64,000 nucleotides of DNA from Pirellulaceae bacterium (GTDB taxonomy: Bacteria; Planctomycetota; Planctomycetia; Pirellulales; Pirellulaceae): the NCBI GenBank assembly GCA_020852965.1, contig JADYZV010000073.1, forward strand, positions 1 to 64,000. Reading direction: 5' to 3'. Made by a program: the position numbers and the translations under genes. The first letter of the stretch is position 1; each line of letters opens with the position of its first letter. A model generated the notes under the pieces. It searched no databases and was not told where the DNA came from. It saw only the letters and a list, made by a program, of their open reading frames with translations. Shown in pieces: positions 53,374 through 61,709 of the stretch.

Positions 53374-53554
53374 TTTTGATCGTCGCTGATCGCTCCGCCG
53401 GTTCGTTGCAACGGTTTGGTTGCAACGGTTTGGTTGCTTGCTCCACCGAATGGTGGTCACCGCTCCGTGTGTTTTTGAGTCACCCATGACGTTGACGCTT
53501 TCCGTTGATCCATACGAAAACCATGTACCGGCGGAGCGGTCCACGACTATCAAC
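53374..53554. repeat. family-E inverted repeat element
   Basis: Left arm TTTTGATCGTCGCTGATCGC plus TCCGCCGGT (to 53402) and right arm ACCGGCGGAGCGGTCCACGA plus CTATCAAC (53527-53554) enclose about 124 bp. The loop has two tandem CAACGGTTTGGTTG units. The right end contains the TGA stop (53550-53552) of the minus-strand secreted-protein gene. A solo arm lies at 21625-21652. Confidence 0.85.
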
Positions 53555-55091
53555 TCAGTGCACCAACGATGCGCTGGACGAGTGGTCGCGTTGCTTGATG
53601 GGGACTACAGAGTTGAACCATCGAAGCGGCCAAAAACCGATTCCGCCACTGGGGCGACATTCCGCGATAGTCTTCGAGTGCAGCGGAGCTGAATTTATAA
53701 TCGTGGGAATCGTCCCCTTTGAGGAAAACCAGCCGTCGCGCGTGATCGACGATGCTTTGTGGATCGCCACCCGCCGCAAGATAATCATAGGCCTGTTGTG
53801 AAGCCTCCACGCGACTGCTCCCCATTGCGTCAAATGCTTCTGCCGCAGCCGTCGCGGGAGGTGCTTGCGATAGTGTCTGCGCAGACGCTTGGCTCGCCAA
53901 GTCCGTAATGCGCAGGTCGCGCAATTCGCCACGGCCTTCCGCCGCTAAACGGAAGTGGCTTAGGAACGAAGCGTTCTGCAGCAGCAAAAATTTGCGAGTG
54001 GCTTGCTGGCCGGTGGTTGCAAATGCGTACCGCATGGCATTGGTGGTGGTCACCGCATGCAACGCAACAATTCCAGGCTGGCGCATCAGCAGCTCGCCCG
54101 CCGATGCAAACAGGCCATCCCATATTGCCTGAGTCGAAACACCCGCGCCGAGTAACTCGATCACTTGCCCACTTGCTTCGTCGGGCGAACTGTTGTGAAG
54201 GGTTTGTACGAGTTCCTGTGTGGCCGCGTCGTCTGCTTCATTCGTCCCCTGCCCTGCCCCAGAATGAAACTCCTTGAGCGATGCGACACGCTGCCAGTTC
54301 ATCTTTCCCGAAGCGTCGGGGGCCAGTTCACCACTGGCCGGGTTCGGCTCGCCGTTGTGATTGAGCAGCGCGTATACCAAGCTCCGTGCGACCGGCTCCG
54401 CATACTCCCAGCCGATGGTCTGCAGCGTGCGAAAGGCATTGGAGAGGTAGATGACCTTGTGACCGATGCTACGGAAATCGCGCGCCGCATACTCGGCTAA
54501 TAAGTCGAATACGTGATTTGCCCCCAATTCGCGCACGACGCTGGTGATAGCCGTATCGGCAGCCGCTTCGTCCCACTGCTCCAACGCTCGACGCAGCTCC
54601 GAGGCACAATTGGCAGCCGAGGGCAGCGCTGCCTCATCGACGGCCGGCAGAGTCCAGTTGCCCTCTTGTTCGTCGCGTGCCTGCGAGCCTTTTAAATTAT
54701 CTACGGCCCACAGGATCGGCAACCAACGCTCTTCGTCAAGTCCGCTGAGGCTAGCCAAATGAGCCGAGTTGACCACGAGCACGGCGTGGAACTTGAATCC
54801 GACCGATGGTCTTGGTTGGACATTGCGCACACCGGCGAGCAACAAGGCTGCAAGCAATTGGCGGTAGCTCAGCCCTGACTTGATTCTTCGCGCGGTCTCT
54901 TCGATAACTTTGTCTCGAGGGGTATCTTCGAGGAATCGGACAAGCGGTTCTATCTCGCTCGAGAATCTTGCGATGCCTGGAGCGATCGCGGTTTCGTCGG
55001 CTCGCAGCGGGCCCAACGAGCGCAACAAGCCGGCTAGCCCCAGGCCAGTCGCAGTGGAGTTCAGGAATGAGCGACGTTGTATAGGAATCAT
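53550..55091 (-). CDS. TAT-type secreted protein of unknown function
   Basis: This 513-residue protein starts MIPIQRRSFLNSTATGLGL with a twin-arginine signal. The mature part is almost entirely helical and Ala/Leu-rich, with several His in FKFHAVLVVNSAHLASL and SIGHKVIYLSNA. I do not recognise a catalytic motif. Similar TAT proteins are frequent in planctomycetes. The stop codon TGA lies inside the family-E repeat, so the C-terminal residues VGALS abut the element. The start is the ATG at 55091. Confidence 0.6.
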   Translation of the reverse strand: MIPIQRRSFLNSTATGLGLAGLLRSLGPLRADETAIAPGIARFSSEIEPLVRFLEDTPRDKVIEETARRIKSGLSYRQLLAALLLAGVRNVQPRPSVGFKFHAVLVVNSAHLASLSGLDEERWLPILWAVDNLKGSQARDEQEGNWTLPAVDEAALPSAANCASELRRALEQWDEAAADTAITSVVRELGANHVFDLLAEYAARDFRSIGHKVIYLSNAFRTLQTIGWEYAEPVARSLVYALLNHNGEPNPASGELAPDASGKMNWQRVASLKEFHSGAGQGTNEADDAATQELVQTLHNSSPDEASGQVIELLGAGVSTQAIWDGLFASAGELLMRQPGIVALHAVTTTNAMRYAFATTGQQATRKFLLLQNASFLSHFRLAAEGRGELRDLRITDLASQASAQTLSQAPPATAAAEAFDAMGSSRVEASQQAYDYLAAGGDPQSIVDHARRLVFLKGDDSHDYKFSSAALEDYRGMSPQWRNRFLAASMVQLCSPHQATRPLVQRIVGALS

Positions 55092-55239
55092 CGGTATCTC
55101 ACTTTATCGTGCGAGGAGACAAACGACGGAAGGTAAACCTATTGTAGCAAGTTGTGACGCTCACGTTTTTCCGTTCTCGCCCTCAAAGGTGCTCGACGGT
55201 CCCCCGCCGAATTGCATTGTCCCCGCCGAGTTGCACTGC

Positions 55240-55490
55240 CCTGAAACAGCGCCTTTTTTGGAGTGCGGGAATTTATTACCTCTTTGGTCCTCCCGGAAGT
55301 TCGCGCCACGCGGAACCCTAGCGACACCATTGTCGATGCGAGCGAGTAAAGTCTGAACCAAGCTCCAGCTATAACAATAGCGCAACCACCCCTAAGTGCT
55401 ACCGGCTTGGTTTTTACCGCTCTGGTCCAATACGCTACGGGCTGTCCTCTAGGCCAAAGCTCCGAGAACTCGGAGCACTCCAAATAGTCC
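55240..55490. repeat. family-D dispersed repeat, inverted diverged copy 2
   Basis: The minus strand shares blocks in the same order with 13028-13298: GTTCTCGGAG, CGGTAAAAACCAAG, AGGGGTGG, GGCGCGAACTT and CCCGCACTCCAAAA. Identity is roughly two thirds by eye. The adjoining stretch 55186-55207 is a hairpin (CTCGACGGTCCCCCGCCGA) related to those at 16162 and 37264. No gene is seen in 55092-55508. Confidence 0.6.
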
Positions 55491-55508
55491 CGCGATGGTT
55501 CCACCGCC

Positions 55509-55641
55509 AAGCACCAAGCACCAAGCACTAAGCACTAAGCACTAAGAACTAAGAACTAAGAACTAAGAACTAAGAACTAAGAACTAAGAACTAAGAACTA
55601 AGAACTAAGAACTAAGAACTAAGAACTAAGAACTAAGAACT
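55509..55641. repeat. heptad tandem repeat, AAGAACT/AAGCACY x19
   Basis: Nineteen consecutive 7-bp units: two AAGCACC, three AAGCACT and fourteen AAGAACT. The gradient of unit types suggests growth from one end. Base 55640-55642 within the array is the TAG stop of the PolX gene. The reverse complement heptad TTCTTAG also forms the array at 9600-9641. Confidence 0.95.
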
Positions 55642-57373
55642 AAGAACGTTCCAAAAACTGCAACAACCTTTCCAGTGCCCAAGTATTGAGGACTTGATCC
55701 TGCTCAATCAGCGCTCGACGAGCTTGCATGATGCCGAATCGCATGACCTGCAAGCCATCGGTCGAGTGGGCGTCGGTGTTGATGGCAATGGGTACTCCAG
55801 CGCGAACAGCGGCCATGAGATGCTCTTCGTTCAGGTCGAGTCGCATGGGGTTTGCGTTGAGCTCGAGCGCCTTGCGGAATTCGGCAGCCGCCTCAATGAC
55901 GGCGTCCATGTCGACCTCGTAGGGCGGCCGCGAACCGATGAGCCGACCGGTGGGATGCGCGATCACGTCGACATGCGGATTGGTCAAGGCACCGACGATG
56001 CGATCGGTAATTTGCTGACGCGACTGCTTTTGTCCGTAGTGGATGCTTCCTATGACCCAATCGGCTTGGGCCAATACTTCATCGGGAAGATCCATGGGGC
56101 CCGCTTCGAGAATGTCGCACTCGATCCCTGTGAGCACTCGAAAGCCGTCGTTCTGCCGCGCGTTGTATGCATCGATGGCTTGCCATTGTTCTAACAATCG
56201 CGTTGCGTCGAGTCCGCGAGCCATACTGACGCGTTTCGAGTGGTCGGTAATGGCGATGTACTGCAAGCCGAGCGCGCGTGCGGCCTGAGCCATTTCCTCG
56301 ATCGAGTTGCTGCCGTCGGTAGCCGTGGTATGCATGTGCAAGTCGGCGATGATATGTTTAAGCTCGATCAACGGCGGTGGCGAGTGCCCAGCTTCGGACC
56401 ACTCGATCTCGTGTCTGCCTTCGCGCAGTTCGGGAGGAATCCAGCTTAGCCCCAAAGCACCATACAAGGCTTCTTCCGATTCACCGGCGAAAATCTTGTC
56501 GGGTTGATCCAGCTTGGCTACTCCGTATTCATTGACCGTCAGACCGAGCTTGCGAGCGCGGCCGCGAATGGCCACGTTGTGTTCTTTTGATCCCGTGAAA
56601 TACTGCAGCGCGGCTCCAAACGACTCGGCACCCACCACGCGCAAGTCGACTTGGAATTGTTCATCGACGCGGATCGACATCTTCGTTTCGCCGCGCGCGG
56701 TCTGGCTAACCATCCCTGGCAGAGATGCCAATTGGTCCATGACGCGATCGGCATCTCGGCTGATGACCAAGATATCGATGTCGCCGACCGTCTCCTTGCC
56801 GCGACGATAGCTGCCGGCAAATTCGATGTTGTCGATGGCGTCGCATTCCGTTAAGTGCTCGCGCAAGCGGGCTACCAACCGCTCGGCTTGGTCAATTCGC
56901 ATTCGCAGCGACGCGGCTTCAGCGATGTCGATGCCGGCCAGAATCGATTCTTCGGTTTTGGCGGCAAAGCCTTTCAGCTTTTGCACGCGATGATCCAAGC
57001 AGGCTTGGCGCAGTTCTTCCAGCGACTCGATGTTTAATTCTTGTTGTAGTGCGAGCGCCTTTTTGATTCCCAGACCAGGGATACGCGTCATCTTTAGCAG
57101 TACAGCAGGCGTGCTGGTACGCAGCTCTTCCAACTGGGGAAGCAGGCCCGTTTCGACCAGGGTCTTGCATTTCTCGGCGATGGTCGCACCGATACCCGCG
57201 TATCGGGTCAGATCGCGACTGGGATCGGCTAAGATATCGGCTACCGATTCGCTCAGATCGGCAATGCTACGCGCGGCAGTGCGGTAAGCGCGAACGCGGA
57301 ATGCATTCTCGCCTCGCAGTTCGAGCAGGTGCGCCAGTTCGTCGAAAACTTCAGCAATTTCGGAATTCTTCAT
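55640..57373 (-). CDS. polX: PolX-type DNA polymerase/3'-5' exonuclease
   Basis: This 577-residue protein has an N-terminal helix-hairpin-helix/Pol-beta part (ARYAGIGATIAEKCKTL-like and IPGLGIKKALAL motifs), the polymerase active-site segment GDIDILV near residue 200, and from about residue 341 a PHP domain (DLHMHTTATDG, AITDHSKRV, GIECDIL, NTDAHS) that supplies Mn-dependent exonuclease activity. It works in base-excision and gap repair. ATG 57373 (MKNSEIAEVF) matches the usual start; the frame is open to 57424. The stop codon is supplied by the heptad array. Confidence 0.92.
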   Translation of the reverse strand: MKNSEIAEVFDELAHLLELRGENAFRVRAYRTAARSIADLSESVADILADPSRDLTRYAGIGATIAEKCKTLVETGLLPQLEELRTSTPAVLLKMTRIPGLGIKKALALQQELNIESLEELRQACLDHRVQKLKGFAAKTEESILAGIDIAEAASLRMRIDQAERLVARLREHLTECDAIDNIEFAGSYRRGKETVGDIDILVISRDADRVMDQLASLPGMVSQTARGETKMSIRVDEQFQVDLRVVGAESFGAALQYFTGSKEHNVAIRGRARKLGLTVNEYGVAKLDQPDKIFAGESEEALYGALGLSWIPPELREGRHEIEWSEAGHSPPPLIELKHIIADLHMHTTATDGSNSIEEMAQAARALGLQYIAITDHSKRVSMARGLDATRLLEQWQAIDAYNARQNDGFRVLTGIECDILEAGPMDLPDEVLAQADWVIGSIHYGQKQSRQQITDRIVGALTNPHVDVIAHPTGRLIGSRPPYEVDMDAVIEAAAEFRKALELNANPMRLDLNEEHLMAAVRAGVPIAINTDAHSTDGLQVMRFGIMQARRALIEQDQVLNTWALERLLQFLERS

Positions 57374-57528
57374 CGCTTCTCTGGTTCGGTAGAGGGTGCC
57401 AGCCAAGTCGTTGGCACGGTCCATCAGCCATGACTTTCACTGCACAATATGGTTTAGTTGTCGTCCTGAGGGAAGGTCGGATATGCGTTTTGCAATTGGC
57501 CGTTCCGGGAGCCAAGTACTCTAGCTCG

Positions 57529-57555
57529 TGCCAGGCAAGCTGGCAGGGGGCGGCA
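57529..57555. repeat. short hairpin (CCGGGCAAGCCGG type)
   Basis: CGTGCCAGGCAAGCTGGCAG plus GGGGCGG folds into GCCAG/CTGGC with loop GCAAG, like the copies at 28242-28273 and, inverted, 61491-61520. It lies upstream of the Rrf2 operator. Confidence 0.4.
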
Positions 57556-57568
57556 TGGCGATCTATAC

Positions 57569-57580
57569 TTAGTACACTAA
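57569..57580 (+). promoter_or_regulatory. candidate Rrf2 operator
   Basis: TTAGTACACTAA is a perfect 5-bp inverted repeat around AC, 66 bp before the Rrf2 start codon. Rrf2 regulators often bind such dyads and repress their own genes. It could overlap the -10 region (ATACTT/TACACT). No binding evidence. Confidence 0.35.
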
Positions 57581-57646
57581 TAGGGGTAGATTGAGCGGCA
57601 CGCAGCTTGTCGCAGTGTATGGAAACTTGTCGTTGGAATTGAACAA

Positions 57647-58066
57647 ATGATATCGAAGACTGCCGAATATGCCCTGAGGGCAGTGGCTTGCTTGGCTGGG
57701 CAACCGGGCACTAGCATGTCCGCCGATCGACTTGCCGAAGTGACCAAAGTTCCGCGCCGTTACTTGACTCGAGTGCTCCAGGATTTGGCGGCCGCTGGAT
57801 TGGTGCGATCGCGTCCAGGCCCTGGAGGTGGTTATGAACTGTGCAAGTCGAGCGACAATCTGTCGATTCTGGATGTCGTCAATACGGTCGAACCGATCGA
57901 ACGCATCAAAAAGTGTCCGCTGGGTTTAAAGGGTCACACAAGCCTGTGCCCGCTGCATACGGAACTAGACAACGCCTATGCGGCAACCGAAGCGGCTTTT
58001 GCCAAGGTTACAATCAGTGAATTGATCAACTCGGCAAATCCTATCATTCCGCTCTGCGATAGCTAA
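57647..58066 (+). CDS. Rrf2-family transcriptional regulator
   Basis: This 139-residue regulator has a winged helix with [20 protein letters not shown] as the recognition part and [10 protein letters not shown] as the wing. Candidate cluster-binding cysteines are C90 and C101 in KKCPLG...SLCPLH, plus C66 and C137; the usual middle cysteine of the C-x5-C-x5-C cluster is replaced, so an Fe-S cluster is uncertain. Relatives sense NO, iron-sulfur status or redox. A candidate operator lies upstream. The gene is divergent from PolX. Confidence 0.88.
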   Translation: MISKTAEYALRAVACLAGQPGTSMSADRLAEVTKVPRRYLTRVLQDLAAAGLVRSRPGPGGGYELCKSSDNLSILDVVNTVEPIERIKKCPLGLKGHTSLCPLHTELDNAYAATEAAFAKVTISELINSANPIIPLCDS

Positions 58067-58098
58067 CGGTTTGCCTACCTTAAAACTTAGATTTGACA

Positions 58099-58166
58099 GT
58101 AGTGGACGAGGTTACGAGTCCCTGACGTATAACAAAAACCAGGGGACTCGTAACCTCGTCCACTAC
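58099..58166. repeat. family-A palindromic repeat, core-only copy 9
   Basis: Inner arms (GTAGTGGACGAGGTTACGAG and complement) with a loop of about 20 bp lie 33 bp after the Rrf2 stop codon and 170 bp before the propeller gene. A CTAG at 58168-58171 adjoins the right side. Confidence 0.9.
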
Positions 58167-58335
58167 GCTAGAGGGTCTGCCGAATTGGAACCGGCGGTAA
58201 CGATTGCGCTGTTTATGATGTGCGTCGGTACTCAGTCCGTTGCGGTAAGCTACTGTCGAGCCGTAGTTGCGACAGATTACCAATTAAAATGAGTGGAGTC
58301 TTCCTGCGGTAGATTCCCTCGTTGAAACGAATTCG

Positions 58336-59694
58336 ATGGCAACTGATTGTGCAATTAGATGCGGCACTGCTTGGATTGCGGGAATTGGTTTAGCTGGATG
58401 GTTGATGTTCCTGCAGCTCGCGGACGTTGCGCAGGCTGAAGACTGGTGGCAGTTTCGTGGACCCAACTCAGGGCATACTGTCGCTCGAGGGCTGCCGCTG
58501 GAGTGGGACAATTTCTTTCGAGAGCCCAAATGGAAGACACAGATACCTGGCAAGGGATGGTCTTCGCCGATCGTTGTCGGAGATCGCATTTGGCTGACAT
58601 CGGCCGAGCAGGTCGCCTTGGAGAATGTTGCCGTCGGTGACAAACTTGCTGAGCTACCCTTCGGTGCCTACGATCTGGTGACCGATGCGTCGGTGAAATT
58701 GTTTGCCATAGAAATCGATGCGAAGACAGGCGAACGATTGCGGCGCATTGAACTGTTCCAGCGGCAAGCCCCCCAGCCGATCCACGCGATGAATAGCTAC
58801 GCCTCGCCTACGCCAGCGACGGACGGCGAGCGGCTGTACTGTCATTTTGGAGCTTTGGGGACGGCCTGCATTGCAATCGCCAGCGGCGAAGTGCTATGGA
58901 AACAAGAGCTAGTGGTCGAAGAGATCACCGGTCCCGCTGCATCCCCGGTTCTGTGGAAGGAGCATCTGATACTCGCCTGTGATGGTGCCGACCAGCAGTA
59001 CTTGATCGCACTCGACAAACTCACGGGGCAAACCAATTGGAAAGTCGAACGCCCCGAGATCACGGTCGCCGACGAAACATGGCGGCGCGCATTCAGTACT
59101 CCACTCATCGTCGAATCGAAGGAGCGAGTGCAATTGATCTCGATGTCGGCGCAGTGGTTGATCTCCGTCAATCCGGCCGATGGAAGTCCATGGTGGCGCG
59201 CCAAAGTTGGCAGCGGCTATTCGGCAGTGCCCACCCCAATTTGTGTGGATGAAACCGTGTACGTATGCACCGGTTTTCCCAAAGCCGAAATGGTTGCCGT
59301 CAACATTGGTGGCAGCGGCGATGTGACCGACTCGGCTATTGCCTGGCGGCACGCTCGGCAAGTGCCCGAGGTTTCATCACCGATAGAGGTGGACGGAGAC
59401 CTATACTTCGGGTCGTCGCAAGGAGTTGTCTCCTGCTTGGATGCCGCGACTGGAAAGCTATATTGGCAGGAGCGTGTGGGTGGAAATTTTGCAGCTAGCC
59501 CCATCTTTGCCGAAGGCAGAATTTACTTTTGCAACTCAGCAGGGGTATGCACCGTCATCCAGCCAGGCCACCACTACGTGGAACTCGCTCGCAATGAGCT
59601 ATTTGGCGAAACGTATGCTTCAGCGGTCGTCTATAAAAATCAAATTCTGCTGCGGACCAACCCGTACTTGTTTTGTTTAGAATCGACACCGTAG
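58336..59694 (+). CDS. secreted PQQ-binding-like beta-propeller protein
   Basis: This 452-residue protein has a signal peptide (hydrophobic WIAGIGLAGWLMFLQLADVA, then QAEDWWQFRGPNSG). The opening DWWQFRGPNSGHT and GWSSPIVVGDRIWLTS are the standard start of planctomycete PQQ-type propellers; blades contain ASGEVLWKQEL, TGQTNWKVER and TGKLYWQER. A single seven- or eight-bladed propeller fits. PQQ or another ligand is not shown. It is alone on the plus strand, 641 bp before the convergent porin-like stop. Confidence 0.85.
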   Translation: MATDCAIRCGTAWIAGIGLAGWLMFLQLADVAQAEDWWQFRGPNSGHTVARGLPLEWDNFFREPKWKTQIPGKGWSSPIVVGDRIWLTSAEQVALENVAVGDKLAELPFGAYDLVTDASVKLFAIEIDAKTGERLRRIELFQRQAPQPIHAMNSYASPTPATDGERLYCHFGALGTACIAIASGEVLWKQELVVEEITGPAASPVLWKEHLILACDGADQQYLIALDKLTGQTNWKVERPEITVADETWRRAFSTPLIVESKERVQLISMSAQWLISVNPADGSPWWRAKVGSGYSAVPTPICVDETVYVCTGFPKAEMVAVNIGGSGDVTDSAIAWRHARQVPEVSSPIEVDGDLYFGSSQGVVSCLDAATGKLYWQERVGGNFAASPIFAEGRIYFCNSAGVCTVIQPGHHYVELARNELFGETYASAVVYKNQILLRTNPYLFCLESTP

Positions 59695-59777
59695 ACGCGC
59701 CCAAACAGGATGGGACGTTTTGACAATCATCGCGAACCGCCACCAAACCGCAGGTTTGAGTTGAAGTTTACGTTTCT

Positions 59778-61241
59778 TTAGAAGTATAGTCCCAATCCGA
59801 GTACCGCGCTGTCTTGGATGACCGAGCGATCGCTGACGGTGGTGATATTGAGCAGTGGAGCAAAGCCGCTGCTGCGTACGTACTCGGCTGAGACAAAAGC
59901 GTTGGGATGAACCTGGACGCCGTAGCCGAGTACCAATTGGCGATTGAATTCAAATTGGCTTCCCGAAGGGCCTTGTATCCCTTCACTCCAACTGACGCTC
60001 ATGTGGCTCGGACGCACGCTGTCTAGTCGGTAGGCCCCTTCGACGCGATAGGCGGAAACGCGCGTAGCGGTGACGGGCCAAGGCCGTACGGTGGAAATGT
60101 ACTCACCCCCGAAGATCCAGCGGCCCCAATCAAGTCGAGCATTGACGTCCCACGCGGTATTGTAATTCTGGCCAAACTGATTCAGATCCAAGTGCTCAGC
60201 CGTGAAACCATCGTAGATCGTGCCATACAATACGCCACTTCCCAACCGTAAGCGACGCTCGGGACTTTGCCCGAACGTGTACGCGATATTGCCGGCGAAG
60301 TTATTCAGGTCTCCTCGTTCGACCGAGTCGGCCGCGCGGATCCCTCGTCCACCATTGATGGCCGCCACAGTCATATCGAGCGAATTGCCGTGGTAGCCCG
60401 CTCCGGCCCCTTCAGCCAAGGCTGCGAAGTAGTGCCAGGTGAGTGCTTGTGTAAACGGGCTAAGCGTCTGCATGTCGCCGAAGCCCACATTTTTCTTGCC
60501 GATGTAGGCATAAAAAGGACTGTTGTTCAAGTTGCCTAGCACCGCATAGGCTTGGCGTGTCTGCAAGCTCCCCTGTTGAAAACTGCCAAACGTAAATACA
60601 TCCGAAAACAACAACTCCGCATACACGCTTGCCCATGACGTCACCGTAGCCGTGACCTGCGAATTGGCTTGCAGGATGCGTACGTCGCTGGCATAATCGC
60701 CATGAAAGTCGGTCGGAAAGCGTCCTAGGTAAGGGAACTTGTTGGTCGCATTGGTGCGCGCTCCCAGAAACGAGAAACGCCCCTGAGCCCCTACGGTAAC
60801 ATGCGGACAGCCGGCATAGTTGTACGAGCCATCTTGCAGAATGAAGAGCTCTTTGTCCGTTTGTCGATTCTGGAAATCGAGCAGTTGATAGCTCAACGCC
60901 GTATTCTTCCGCAACCAGCCGCCGTCTCCAATTCCGCTTGAGTAACTATTGCTGGGAACGGTGCCGCTGGGGGCCGGCTCGTAGGGAGCTGGTTGAAAAT
61001 CAATGGGCCCTGCAATTCCCGGTGGAGAAGAATCGCTCGGTCCGTACGATTGAACTGCGGTCTGCATGCCCGCAGTGTTCGGGGTGTAACTCCCCAGCGG
61101 TATGCTTGAACTACTGCTGCGCGCAAAGGCCGGGGTAGGAGCCGGCGGCAGCGTGGCTAGAGACTGTGCCGAGGCGACGGGGGTGATCCAACTGACAACA
61201 AAACCGATACCCATCAGGGCCCATTGCATGATCCAACGCAT
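59778..61241 (-). CDS. outer-membrane beta-barrel protein (porin-like)
   Basis: This 487-residue protein has a signal peptide (MQWALMGIGFVVSWITPVASA) and a Ser/Pro-rich linker. Then come repeated amphipathic strands and a C-terminal Phe in VLGLGLYF, the usual outer-membrane sorting residue. FGDMQTLSPFTQALTWHYF resembles LbtU-type siderophore porins, but I would not name a substrate. The ATG at 61241 (MRWIMQW) is preferred to the upstream frame. Confidence 0.7.
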   Translation of the reverse strand: MRWIMQWALMGIGFVVSWITPVASAQSLATLPPAPTPAFARSSSSSIPLGSYTPNTAGMQTAVQSYGPSDSSPPGIAGPIDFQPAPYEPAPSGTVPSNSYSSGIGDGGWLRKNTALSYQLLDFQNRQTDKELFILQDGSYNYAGCPHVTVGAQGRFSFLGARTNATNKFPYLGRFPTDFHGDYASDVRILQANSQVTATVTSWASVYAELLFSDVFTFGSFQQGSLQTRQAYAVLGNLNNSPFYAYIGKKNVGFGDMQTLSPFTQALTWHYFAALAEGAGAGYHGNSLDMTVAAINGGRGIRAADSVERGDLNNFAGNIAYTFGQSPERRLRLGSGVLYGTIYDGFTAEHLDLNQFGQNYNTAWDVNARLDWGRWIFGGEYISTVRPWPVTATRVSAYRVEGAYRLDSVRPSHMSVSWSEGIQGPSGSQFEFNRQLVLGYGVQVHPNAFVSAEYVRSSGFAPLLNITTVSDRSVIQDSAVLGLGLYF

Positions 61242-61709
61242 GATGGTAACCACCCCGCCATCCCTGGCTGACTTTGACGATTGCAACGACCGATTGACCG
61301 CTGAACCTACGAACCCACCTTCCTTGGTGGATTTCCCATTGTAAGTATCGACCCGTATCGTCCTGATCCGTCCTCCCGATTGCGTGTAATTGAAATTGGC
61401 GATGTATCCGTTAGAAGCGTTACATTTTAAGAGTGTTGTAAGGTGAGGTTTTTGGTTTTAGAAATCGCTGGCTTAAATCGTGAAGCCTCAGCTCCCCCGC
61501 CAGCTCGTCTGGCAGGGAGCAAAGTTTTGTAGCTAGCTCGCCTTGTCCCTCCTGCGTTGTTTTCCGGCCGAACCGGAGCCCGTGGCGGTCCAAATCGAAT
61601 CAGCATCGGAAGTGTGAACGAACAGATGTCCAGGGCGTTGCAGGCGGCCGACGATCCGTTTACTCTGAAGTGTGCATCATCCCACCGAGTTATATCTTCC
61701 CACCACTTA
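61242..61709. other. intergenic region
   Basis: A divergent promoter region between the barrel and ceramidase-like genes; no gene is supported. A hairpin at 61491-61520 (GCTCCCCCGCCAGCTCGTCT plus GGCAGGGAGC) is the inverted relative of 28242 and 57529. Other signals are not clear. Confidence 0.4.
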
